64,000 nucleotides of DNA from JAEUHZ01 sp964552795 (GTDB taxonomy: Bacteria; Planctomycetota; UBA1135; GCA-002686595), in NCBI GenBank assembly GCA_964552795.1, contig CAZKIO010000019.1, positions 1-64,000 on the forward strand. Direction: 5' to 3'. Below, in pieces: positions 29,901-38,300 of the stretch. Below the pieces are notes generated by a model. The model was not told the DNA's origin, did not search any database, and saw nothing but the letters and a program-made list of their open reading frames with translations. A program made the position numbers and the translations under genes. How positions within the stretch are numbered: the stretch's first letter is position 1; each line of letters starts with the position of its first letter.

Positions 29901-30642
29901 CGTCGGTCGCCGTCTCGAGCCAGCGCAGGTCGCCGCTGGTGACCGTGGCGACGAACGCGCGCGTGCCGGGCACGAGCGCCACCGCGGCGTTCCGCGCGGG
30001 GCTGCCGTCGGGCGCCAGCACGCGCCCCACCACCCGGCCTCCCGCGTGGACGTACACGTCGATCGGACCGCCGGCTCCGGAGGCCAGCACGCGCGCGCGC
30101 GGCACGGACTCGGGCACCGCGTAGTCGCCGCGCGCCTCCAGGAAATACGTGCCGGTGCGCACGCCCTCGAAGCGGAAGCGGCCGTCGGCGCCGCTGACGG
30201 CCACGGCGATCGGCAGCACGCGCCTGGCCATTTCGCTCGGCCCGTTGAAGAGGCGCAGCACGCGGCCGAGGAACGCCGAACCGGCGGGCGGCATCGGCAG
30301 CAGTTCCACCGACACGCCGGCGACGCTCGCGCCGCTCGAGCGGTCCACGACGCGGCCGTCGAGCCGTCCGGGTCCCCGCAGACGCACGCCCGGCTTCACC
30401 GAGCTGATGCGCGTGCCGCCGTGGGCGGCGGCGCCGGAGAGTTCGAGCGGCGAGGTCGCGCCGGAGAGCTCCGCCGCCGGCACGGACGCCGTGGCGAGCG
30501 CCGAGGTCGACGGCCCCTCGGCATCCGCGACGTCGCCGCGGCGCAGCAGCGTGAACAGGACGCCCATGAGCAGGGCGACGACGACGAGCAGCGCGATGAT
30601 GGGGCGCGCGGCCGCTCCGCGTTGCGGGCTGTGGCTTCGCAC
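26989..30642 (-). CDS. Large membrane-anchored protein with carboxypeptidase-regulatory-like repeats
   Basis: A 1217-residue protein anchored by an N-terminal helix (RPIIALLVVVALLMGVLFTLL). The outside part holds roughly ten to twelve prealbumin-like domains of 80-100 residues, each with a pattern such as GRVVDRSSGASVAGVSVEL, DGRFRFEGVRTGTYFLEA or EGRFALKGLAPGTYRLSA. These domains usually mediate adhesion or structural contacts. Between two of them is an Arg-Gly-rich insert (RRERGQRGGRRGGRGNG). The GTG at 30642 has GAGGAG 11 nt upstream. It precedes the parvulin and glycosyltransferase genes on the same strand. No enzyme domain is seen. Confidence 0.83.
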   Translation of the reverse strand: MRSHSPQRGAAARPIIALLVVVALLMGVLFTLLRRGDVADAEGPSTSALATASVPAAELSGATSPLELSGAAAHGGTRISSVKPGVRLRGPGRLDGRVVDRSSGASVAGVSVELLPMPPAGSAFLGRVLRLFNGPSEMARRVLPIAVAVSGADGRFRFEGVRTGTYFLEARGDYAVPESVPRARVLASGAGGPIDVYVHAGGRVVGRVLAPDGSPARNAAVALVPGTRAFVATVTSGDLRWLETATDADGAFLVPGIPPGEGYEITVTGQGFAVSHLLNITVRAGEDTQVTVETRRGGQVTGRVLALRDDGEPVPLADAHLGAVPRGLRNLRCVEEILTTTHCVTGADGTYVMNHVPPGDVDVVAIERTHLPAIGARLSLADGVVVSAEDIVLKPGAMVAGRVVDARGAPVPGVTLRFNLVDWRNFQFDFSLAPMMAQAVEGFDLPKSDAEGRFLAGPIAGDAPYEVTFTKVGFVEHELKHDPEKSPGEVTVVLQRGGAVEGIVMDAARGEPVTSFTVGGGDLVDVEDDAPGGQNPFSGGQLVEDAGGSFRVESVRPGKSALRFSAPGYLPATVDVEVVEGETRKGVIVQLTPGGVVRGKVVDGGGQPVVGAQVVAQNSDGGRSGRRERGQRGGRRGGRGNGMPNGPFQPMMAAGADGVDDIPAGFLPFAAGMGILGDRAVLTNARGEFELTAVEAGTIRVHAFHRDHSPGAAEPKKLEAEGVLENVVIVLTDGGGIVGTVTDRFGRPVPDEIVLAFSPAAFGGPGSGSGGGVFQGSTDAQGNYAIRHVSPGTYFLVATRGDEDLNPATFFGTLNFDLVTVPAGEVVEFDLVDSTAAACRVRGVVTYRGEPAARGNLIATSTDTDNMLGVEFRAAKMLGEGRFEFAGLAPGLWQLQFDGDGPQVRTSLEVPDLPEFEVEVRLPEGGAEGRVVDERTGQPIANAQVALRRLGLPAAKGLLGSMIARDAGSIRRNTNDKGEFSFERLETGEYELVAQTPSWRRRQEGETYAPSEPLRVRVDSNRVERGITVRLLPALGITGRVVGDGAAVEGARVVAVRSGAGTEGIETTRSDAEGRFALKGLAPGTYRLSANADGWAQGQKDDIVVERGREPGDVELALTRGVLVGVRITKGGLPVSGARAQLRSAGGEGAAGGNDPGRALEGFFRGEGASDVEGRVELGRYAPGKYRLEAQRGASRAEKDVVIEGGRGETELRIDLD

Positions 30643-30749
30643 GGACGGGGTTCTCCTCGGGGACGTGGGCGGCGCGTGGGAGCACCGGCGCCGCGTCCAT
30701 GCTAGGGACCGGCCCCGCGTGAAGCTGTAAGAAGCCCGTTCCCGGCCCC

Positions 30750-30768
30750 GGCGCGCGCCGCGCGCGCC
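30750..30768 (-). terminator. Hairpin after the DUF1501 gene
   Basis: GGCGCGCG and CGCGCGCC pair around CCG, nine bases after the stop at 30777. On the minus strand a pyrimidine-rich GGCTTCTTAC follows some bases later. Likely end of the DUF1549-DUF1501 operon. Confidence 0.5.
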
Positions 30769-30776
30769 CCCTTCCT

Positions 30777-32201
30777 TCAGGCCAGGATCGCTTCGGCGAC
30801 CTCGCCGTGCACGTCGGTCAGGCGGAAGTCGCGTCCGGCGTGGTTGAAGGTCAGGCGCTCGTGATCGAGCCCGAGGAGGTGGAGCACGGTCGCGTGCCAG
30901 TCGTGGATCGACATGCGGCCGTCGACCGCCTCGATGCCGTGCTCGTCCGTCGCGCCGTAGGCGATGCCGCCCTTCACGCCGCCGCCCGCCATCCAGGTCG
31001 TGAAGCCGCGGTTGTTGTGGTCGCGCCCGTCGCCGTTCTGCGCGTAGGGCGTGCGGCCGAACTCGCCGCCCCACAGGACGAGCGTGTCCTTCAGCAGTCC
31101 CCTGCGCGCGAGATCCGTGAGCAGGCCGGCGATCGGCTTGTCGATCGCGCGGCACGAGCGCGACAGGTCCTCGCGCAGGTTGCGGTGGTGGTCCCAGCCC
31201 CCCTGGCTGACCTCGATGAAGCGCACACCGGCCTCCGCCATGTGGCGCGCGGCGAGGCACTGGCGTCCGAAGCCGTCGCTCTCGTCCGCGCCGATGCCGT
31301 ACAGGTCGAGCGTGGCCTGCGATTCCCTCGAAAGGTCGAGCAGGCCGGGCAGCTCGGCCTGCATGCGGAAGGCGAGCTCGTAGGACTGGATCACCGCCTC
31401 GACCTCGTCGCTGCCGCGTTCGCGCTTGTGCTCCTCGCGGTTGAGCTTCTCGAGGAGATCGAGCTGCTTGCGCTGCGCGTCCTTGTCCATCCGCGCGTTC
31501 GCGAGGTTCGCCACGGCCTCCTCGCCGGCGCGCTGGCCGCGATTGCCGCGCGCGATGCCGACGCGCAGGCCCTGGTACGTGGCCGGCAGGAACGCGCTGC
31601 CGTAGTTCTGCGCGCCGCCCTGGCCCGACGGCGGGTTCAGCGTCACGAAGCCCGGGAGGTTCCGGTTCGCCGTGCCCAGGCCGTACAGCGTCCACGCGCC
31701 GAGGGACGGCCGAACGAACTGGAAGCTGCCCGTGTGCAGCTTGGTGAACGCCTGTGGGTGCGCCGGGACGTCGGTGTGCATGCCGTTCAGCAGGCACAGC
31801 TTGTCGGCGTGAGCGGAGAGCTCCGGGAACAGCTCGCTCATCCACAGGCCGCTCTGGCCGCGGCGCGTGAACTTCCACGGCGACCCCATCAGCTTCGCGC
31901 CCTGGCGGATGCGGCCGCTGAGCGCCTGTCCGTCGTCCGCGGCAAGGCGCGGCTTGTAGTCGAAGGTGTCGACGTGCGAAGGACCGCCGGCCATGCACAG
32001 GAAGATCACGCGCTTCGCGCGTGCCGCGTGGTGCGGTGGCTTGGGCGCCAGCGGATCGGACGGCTCCTGCGCGGCGGCCTGCGCGGCGAGGCCGCGGAAC
32101 GCGAGCCAGCCGAAGCCCAGCGAAAGGGCGCGCAGCACGTCGCGGCGCGAGGCGTCGCCTGGCATCGCCGGTCCGCAGCAATCCTTCGGGTTCCTCTTCA
32201 T
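30777..32201 (-). CDS. DUF1501 family exported protein (Tat signal)
   Basis: A 474-residue member of the DUF1501 family, very abundant in planctomycetes. The N-terminus has a twin-arginine signal (SRRDVLRALSLGFGWLAF). Family motifs follow: RVIFLCMAGGPSHVDTFDYKP, RFIEVSQGGWDHHRNL, TLVLWGGEFGRTPYAQNGDGRDHN and YGATDEHGIEAVDGRMSIHDWHATVL. These resemble alkaline-phosphatase/sulfatase-fold proteins and keep several His and Asp residues. The start lies 10 bp after the PSCyt1/DUF1549 gene ends, the usual partnership. The biochemical role of the pair has not been settled, to my knowledge. Confidence 0.92.
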   Translation of the reverse strand: MKRNPKDCCGPAMPGDASRRDVLRALSLGFGWLAFRGLAAQAAAQEPSDPLAPKPPHHAARAKRVIFLCMAGGPSHVDTFDYKPRLAADDGQALSGRIRQGAKLMGSPWKFTRRGQSGLWMSELFPELSAHADKLCLLNGMHTDVPAHPQAFTKLHTGSFQFVRPSLGAWTLYGLGTANRNLPGFVTLNPPSGQGGAQNYGSAFLPATYQGLRVGIARGNRGQRAGEEAVANLANARMDKDAQRKQLDLLEKLNREEHKRERGSDEVEAVIQSYELAFRMQAELPGLLDLSRESQATLDLYGIGADESDGFGRQCLAARHMAEAGVRFIEVSQGGWDHHRNLREDLSRSCRAIDKPIAGLLTDLARRGLLKDTLVLWGGEFGRTPYAQNGDGRDHNNRGFTTWMAGGGVKGGIAYGATDEHGIEAVDGRMSIHDWHATVLHLLGLDHERLTFNHAGRDFRLTDVHGEVAEAILA

Positions 32202-32211
32202 GGTCGTCAGC

Positions 32212-35010
32212 TCAGTCGAGCAGCCGGAACTCGGCGGTCTGGAACAGGGTCTGGACGAAGGCCGACCAAGCCGCGACGCGCGGATCCGCCGGCGGAGCGT
32301 CGCCACCCCGATCGCGGCGGCCCGGACGCGCGTCGCCGCGCTGGGCCCCGCCCTTCGCGACGGTCTTGGGGAACTCGCGGAGGAACTGGCGCACGGCCGT
32401 CGCCTCGGCGCCGGTCGGCTCGCGCCCCAGCACGAGCAGGAACGCCTGTTCGATGCGCGCGTCGTCGTTGCCCGGCAGGGCGAGCAGTCGTGCAGCGAGG
32501 GCGTCCGCCGCCTGCAGCACGCCCGCGTCGTTCATCAGGAACAAAGCCTGCGTCGCGCCGCTGGTCTCGTCGCGGTCGCCGGTCACGAACGCCGGGTCGG
32601 CGGCGTCGAAGACCTCCAGTGCCTCGGGCAGGCGATCGCGCACGATCGGCAGGTACACCGAGCGCACGGGACGGTCCGCCAGCGCGCGGTCGAGCACCTG
32701 GTCGTTGCGCGCGTTCCCCTCCAGCACCCCGACGGGCGAGCCGACCGGCGGCTCCAGCACCAGGGTCCCCGCCGCCGCGAGCATCGCGTCGCGGATCGCT
32801 TCCGCATCGAGTCGCCGCTCCGGCATGCGCCAAAGGAGCGTCGCGTCGGGATCGACGCGCCGGTGCGCGGGATGATCCTCGGATGCCAGCCGGTACGCGT
32901 GGCTGCGCACGATGCGCCGGATGAGACGCTTGGTGGACCAGCCGTCCTCCATGAACGTGACCGCCAGCCAGTCGAGCAGCGCCTGGTTGCGGGGCGCCAT
33001 GCTGCTGGCGCCGAAGTTGTCGGGCGTGGGCACGATGCCCGACCCGAACAGGTGCAGCCACACGCGGTTGACCCACACGCGCGCCGTGAGCGGGTTCTTC
33101 TCCGAGGTGATCCAGTCGGCCAGCTCGCGGCGCCCGCTGCCGCGCGTGATGCGCGGCGTCGCTGCGTCCGACAGCACCTGCAGCACGCCGCGCGGAACGG
33201 TCGCGCCGGCCTTGTCCATCTCGCCGCGCTCCAGGACGCGCGCGTCGCGCGCGCGCGACTCGCGCACGCCCATCGAGAGGCGGTTCGCGGGCAGCGCACG
33301 GCCCTCTTCGTCGAAGCGCGACAGGAGGTCGTCCAGGAGCGCAGTGGTCTCGCGCGCGATCCGCGCGCGCTGCAGGACCTGCGGGTCGGGGCGCGCCTGG
33401 CCTCCGGCCTCGTCCGCCGCGCCGGTTCCCGGCCGCGTGCGGTTGTCGCGCGGCAGCAGCGCGGCCGCCTCCTCCGCCTGCTTGGCCGCACGTTCGCGCA
33501 AGCGCTCGAGCGCCGCGCGCTGAACCGTCCCCATCTCGGGACCGTTGGGCAGGTAGGCCCCCTCGGGCAGCGGGATCAGGTCCGACGGCCGGTTGTTGCC
33601 CGGCCCGCGCTTCGTGCCGAAGCACGTCTCCGTGCTGAGGAAGATGCCCGCGATCGCGTAGTAGTCGCGCGTCGGGATCGGATCGAACTTGTGGTCGTGG
33701 CAGCGCGCGCACGCGATCGTCAGGCCCAGCATGCCCTGCGAGAACGCGTCGATCTGCTCGTCGGCGACGTCGAGTGCGAACTGGCGCACGTCGCGCGTGT
33801 TGTGGCCCTTCGTTCCGAGCGCGAGGTAGCCCGTCGCAATGATGTTCGCCGCGCGCTGGTCGTCGGTCATCGCCGGCAGGAGATCGCCCGCGATCTGGCG
33901 CTCCAGGAACTGGTCGAAGGGCTCGTCCTGGTTGAAGGCGCCGATGACCCAGTCGCGGTAGCGCCACGCGTGCGGGTACAGCACGTTCGAGTCCTTGCCG
34001 CTCGACTCGGCGTAGCGCGCGACGTCGAGCCAGTGCCGCCCCCAGCGCTCGCCGAAGCGCGGCGAGGCCAGCAGGCGGTCGATGACGAGGTCGAACGCGC
34101 CCGGCGAGCGGTCCTTCTCGAACGTGGCGAGCTCCTCGGGCGTCGGCGGCAGGCCGGTCAGGTCGAACGTGACGCGCCGCAACCACGCCGCGCGTTCCGC
34201 GTCCCCCACCGGCGCGACGCCTTTCTCTTCCATCGCAGCCAGGAGGAAGCGGTCGATGTCGGACTGCGGCCAATCCGTGTTCTTGGTGGCCGGAGGTTCC
34301 GCCTTCACCGGCGGTTGGAACGCCCACCATTGCCGACCCTTCTCGAGGTCGATGCCGTACGCGGCGTGATCCTTGGACGCCGTCATTGCAGCGGACGCGC
34401 CGGGCCAGGGCGCGCCCATCTCGACCCAACGCGCGAAATCGTTCGCGACGTCGGGCCCGAGCGCGCGCTTGGGCGGCATCTGCAGGTCCTCGTCGTCGTA
34501 GCGCACGGCGCGCACGAGCAGGCTCGCGTCCGGATCTCCGGGCACGATCGCGGGACCGGACGCGCCTCCGCGCAGCAGAGCCTCGCGCGAATCGACCTTC
34601 AGTCCGCCGCGCAGCTTGGGCGCGGAGTCCGCGTGGCAACTGAAGCACGCGTTCGCCAGGACGGGCCGGATGCGGCTCTCGAAGAACAGCACGTCCTCGG
34701 CGCTCGGCTCGCGCGCGCTCGCTCCGTCGCCGGTCGCGGGCGCAGCCGTCTCCATCGGCGTCGAGCTGACGCTGCGGAAGTCGGCATCCGTGAGGAAGCC
34801 GTCGCGGTCGCGATCGAGGCGCTCGAACAGGAGCGGCCGCCGGCGGTACTCGTCGGCGCTGACGCGGCCGTCGCCGTCCGCGTCGAAGCGGCGGCGCAGG
34901 GAGTTCCAGAATCCGGTCTGGTCCCCGTCCTGGGCCGGCGCCAGCGCCGCCGCCGCGAGCAGCGCGGCCGGCACGATCACCAGCACAGGCGTGGTCATGA
35001 AGGCGTTCAT
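32212..35010 (-). CDS. PSCyt1-DUF1549-DUF1553 protein with N-terminal EF-hands
   Basis: A 932-residue exported protein. After the signal peptide (VLVIVPAALLAAAALAPAQ) come two EF-hand loops (FDADGDGRVSADEY from Asp43, and LDRDRDGFLTDADF). Next is a planctomycete cytochrome c domain with CFSCH at 122-126 and PKLRGGLKVDSREALLRGG. DUF1549 follows (SPRFGERWGRHWLDVARYAESSG, CARCHDHKFDPIPTRDYYAI) and then DUF1553 (ELADWITSEKNPLTARVWVNRVW, ALFLMNDAGVL). The family is thought to act with DUF1501 proteins in electron transfer or polysaccharide-related work; this is not proven. The EF-hands add possible calcium binding. Confidence 0.9.
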   Translation of the reverse strand: MNAFMTTPVLVIVPAALLAAAALAPAQDGDQTGFWNSLRRRFDADGDGRVSADEYRRRPLLFERLDRDRDGFLTDADFRSVSSTPMETAAPATGDGASAREPSAEDVLFFESRIRPVLANACFSCHADSAPKLRGGLKVDSREALLRGGASGPAIVPGDPDASLLVRAVRYDDEDLQMPPKRALGPDVANDFARWVEMGAPWPGASAAMTASKDHAAYGIDLEKGRQWWAFQPPVKAEPPATKNTDWPQSDIDRFLLAAMEEKGVAPVGDAERAAWLRRVTFDLTGLPPTPEELATFEKDRSPGAFDLVIDRLLASPRFGERWGRHWLDVARYAESSGKDSNVLYPHAWRYRDWVIGAFNQDEPFDQFLERQIAGDLLPAMTDDQRAANIIATGYLALGTKGHNTRDVRQFALDVADEQIDAFSQGMLGLTIACARCHDHKFDPIPTRDYYAIAGIFLSTETCFGTKRGPGNNRPSDLIPLPEGAYLPNGPEMGTVQRAALERLRERAAKQAEEAAALLPRDNRTRPGTGAADEAGGQARPDPQVLQRARIARETTALLDDLLSRFDEEGRALPANRLSMGVRESRARDARVLERGEMDKAGATVPRGVLQVLSDAATPRITRGSGRRELADWITSEKNPLTARVWVNRVWLHLFGSGIVPTPDNFGASSMAPRNQALLDWLAVTFMEDGWSTKRLIRRIVRSHAYRLASEDHPAHRRVDPDATLLWRMPERRLDAEAIRDAMLAAAGTLVLEPPVGSPVGVLEGNARNDQVLDRALADRPVRSVYLPIVRDRLPEALEVFDAADPAFVTGDRDETSGATQALFLMNDAGVLQAADALAARLLALPGNDDARIEQAFLLVLGREPTGAEATAVRQFLREFPKTVAKGGAQRGDARPGRRDRGGDAPPADPRVAAWSAFVQTLFQTAEFRLLD

Positions 35011-35307
35011 CGGCCTGGTTCGTCCGGGAGTCGAGGCCCGTCGAAGGGGTCAACCCACCCGGGCGGGAGAAGTGTCGCAGGAGAGGCGGTTTCGCGCTCC
35101 CGGAGGCCCGTGCGCCGTGCCCGGGAGCGATCCTCCGCGCCTTCCCACCAGCACGGCGCCGAACACGTCCTGCGGGGCGGGATCGCCGGACAGCCCAGCG
35201 TCCTGCCGCGCGCCGCCCCACGAGCCGTGCCGCGCGACGCGCAGGCGGATCCGCGCTGCGCGGGCGTGGCTATCAAGAACCCCAAGCCGGGCGTCGCGGG
35301 TGCCCGA

Positions 35308-38300
35308 TCACGGCAGCCACGTCGTGTGCAGGCCGTTCGTGAGGTTGAACGTGCTGACCGTGCAGAACGCCGCCGCGTTGCGATACCACACCTGGTAGTA
35401 GCGCGTGCCACCGCCGGTCGGGAGTGCCCCGCGAACGGAGATCGTCTGGTCACCCGTGACGGGGTACTGCGAGGCATTGCCGGCGTTGATCTTGGTACCC
35501 AGACGGATCACCGAACCCGCAGCGCAGCGCTTCCCGTCGCCGAAGATCGCCCCGTTGCCGCCCGATTGCTGGGCCGTGCCCTGGAAGTACAGGGCCGAGC
35601 TGTTGGGCATGTTGCTGCCCAGCAGTGCGAAACTGTCCGCGCTGACGCGTGCCACACCGGAAGAGCGCAGGCGGCCGCCGAACCCCAGAGAATTCAAGCA
35701 GCCCTCCTGGTTGCCGGCCGGGCTCGTGTTCCCGCACGGGCAGGCCGTGCCGGTACCGTCGCCGAAGCAGTAGAGCGTGCCCCCGGGCTGGCACTCGTCG
35801 GGGATCCCATCGAGGTTGGTGTCCTGACTCGCCGAGGACGCGATGTCGCATGCGTCGACCACCGAGTTCCCGTTGCAGTCCTGGTTGCCGAAGGGCGGGA
35901 GCTGGCACTCGTCCAGCACGCCGTTCAGGTCGCAGTCGAACAGCGTCGTGTACTCGCAATTGTCCGGGACGAGGTTGGCGTTGCAGTCCGCGTCGAAGGT
36001 GCCCAGCGGCGGGACGTCGCACTCGTCGGGGACGGTGTTGCCGTTGCAGTCCAGCGATGTCGCGTTCTGGATGTCGAGGGCATCCGCGATCCCGTTGCCG
36101 TTGCAGTCGAGAGCCGTACCGAACTTCTTCTCCCTCAGCCCGTTGCCCTGCGGGGCACGCCAGGTCGTCCGGGGGAACAGGGGGTGAGCGAGGTTGAAGC
36201 GCTGCCGCCATGCGTAGGAGTTGAGCGTCGAAAGTCCGGCGATCGGCAGAGAGAGGGTGTTCGCCGGCAGAGTGGGCACTCCACTGTCCACGAATCCCAC
36301 CACGGGAATGTGGCCCAGACTCGTGCCATTCAGGTCTGATTGAAGCGGTTTCAGCTCGTACTCAATCCGGTATCGCTCGCGTCCGGCGGTCGTTCCAGCG
36401 AACTGGAAGTGATTCTCGGCCGCACCTTGGAACCTGATTCCCGCCGTGGACTCCGAGCGTCCCAAGATCATGATGGCTTGTGTGTCGTCGAGTCGCCTCT
36501 GCTGGTGACTCGACCGCGATCCATAGAGGCTCGATCCGACGTACAGCTCGACCTGCCCGCCTGCACCGGAGCCGGGAAATGCCGTGACGAGGTCGCTGAA
36601 CCCGTCGCCGTTCCAGTCTCCTCCCGCACAGACGCTGGTGCCCGGGTTCCCCCAGCTCATGGCGGGGGGCGTCACCAGGCCGCTGGAGGCGCCCAGGTAG
36701 AGAAGGACCTGTCCGGATCCCAATCCAGGAGCTCCCACGAGAGCGTCCGAGAATCCATCGTTGTTGACATCGCCTGCGTGAGCGAGTGCTCGGCCAAGCC
36801 CAGCGCCTGCGGTGCCCAGCGTGACCGTCTGTGGCGTCGTCGTGAATGGCGCTGCGCCCGGGCTCCCGAAGTGGACGAAGACTGCGCCACCCAAGGTGGT
36901 GGCAGCGAATCCGGGCGCTCCGATCAACACGTCGGAGAACCCATCCGAGTTCACGTCGCCTGCCGCAGCGACGGCGGTCCCGAACTCGGCATTGCCCAGT
37001 CCACCTTCGCTGACCCAGGCTGCCGTCGCGAATGGGCCGCTGTTGCTACCCAGGAACAGGAAGGCCGCACCTTCCCCGGGCTGGCCGCTGGTCCAGCCTG
37101 GGGCGCCGATGAGCACATCACTGAACCCGTCACGGTTCGGATCGCCCGCCGTCGAAACGCTGGTCCCGAAACGGGAGCTGTTCTGGCCACCGTCGAGGAC
37201 GACCGCGGGCACGCTGCCGAGGGCGCCAGCGGCCCGACCCAGGAACACGTAGGCAGCTCCACGGTCCGTGGCTCCCGCGCGGTCGCCCGGAGCTCCGAGG
37301 ATCACATCCGCACGGCCGTCACCGTCCGTGTCTCCGGCCGCCGCGACCGAGGCTCCCAACTCGGCATTGGCGTCGTTCGACTCGAACGTCCATGCAGGAG
37401 AAGATGCGAGCACTCCGGACGCGGTTCCCCGGAACAGGTAGGCACGTCCTTCGGCCGACTGCCCGTTCCCGTAGCCCGGCGCCCCGACGAGGACGTCCAT
37501 GTACCCGTCGTTGTCGACGTCTCCGGCGAAGCTGACCGAGGTTCCCAGCAACGCGCCCACGGAGTTGCTCTCGAAGGACCACGTCGGAACCGACGGGTAG
37601 CCGGCGGCGCTTGAGATGAAGAGGTGGACGGCGCCCTCGTCGACTTCGCCGCTCGAGTGGTTCGGAGCGCCGACGAGCAGGTCGGAGAGACCATCCCCGT
37701 TGATGTCTCCGGAGGCGGTGCAGGACGCGCCGAAGCTCGAGGGCAGGGATGGTTGCAGGACCAGCGGGCTGCCCACGGCGACGGGGACCAGGTCCGGAGA
37801 CGGGCAGCCATGAAGGACCGTCACCCGTGCGCTCGACGTGTCGAGACAGAACACGTCTCCGCGACCATCTCCGTTGACGTCCCCGGCTGCGCCTGCGCTC
37901 GTCACAGCGCCTCCGGGCAGACCCGTCGCCACGGGACCCGTGGCTTGGAACAGGATCGGAGCACCAAAGGTCGTCGGACCACCGGTGTACACGTGCAGAC
38001 CGCCGCCGACGCCAACGTCCTCCAGCCGGTCGGGGATCGTGTCACCGTCCGCATCGCCTGCGATCCGACTGCCCGTCGTGGCCATCGGGATGTTGGGGAG
38101 GGATTGGGGGCCGTTCAGCGCAGGGTTCGACAGAAAGAGCCAACTTCCCGCCGAACCACCCACCAGCACATCGGCGAATCCGTTCCCGTCGTAGTCTCCC
38201 GCTGGTTCCACAAAGCCTATCAATCCGAAGGTGATGTGATGGACGAAGTCTGGAGTCGTGGATGCCGGACCAATCGGGGAACCAAAGAAGACGAACAGCG

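Noticed and set aside
26989..30642. A metallocarboxypeptidase
   Set aside because: Only the regulatory-like beta domains are repeated; the zinc-binding peptidase domain is not present.
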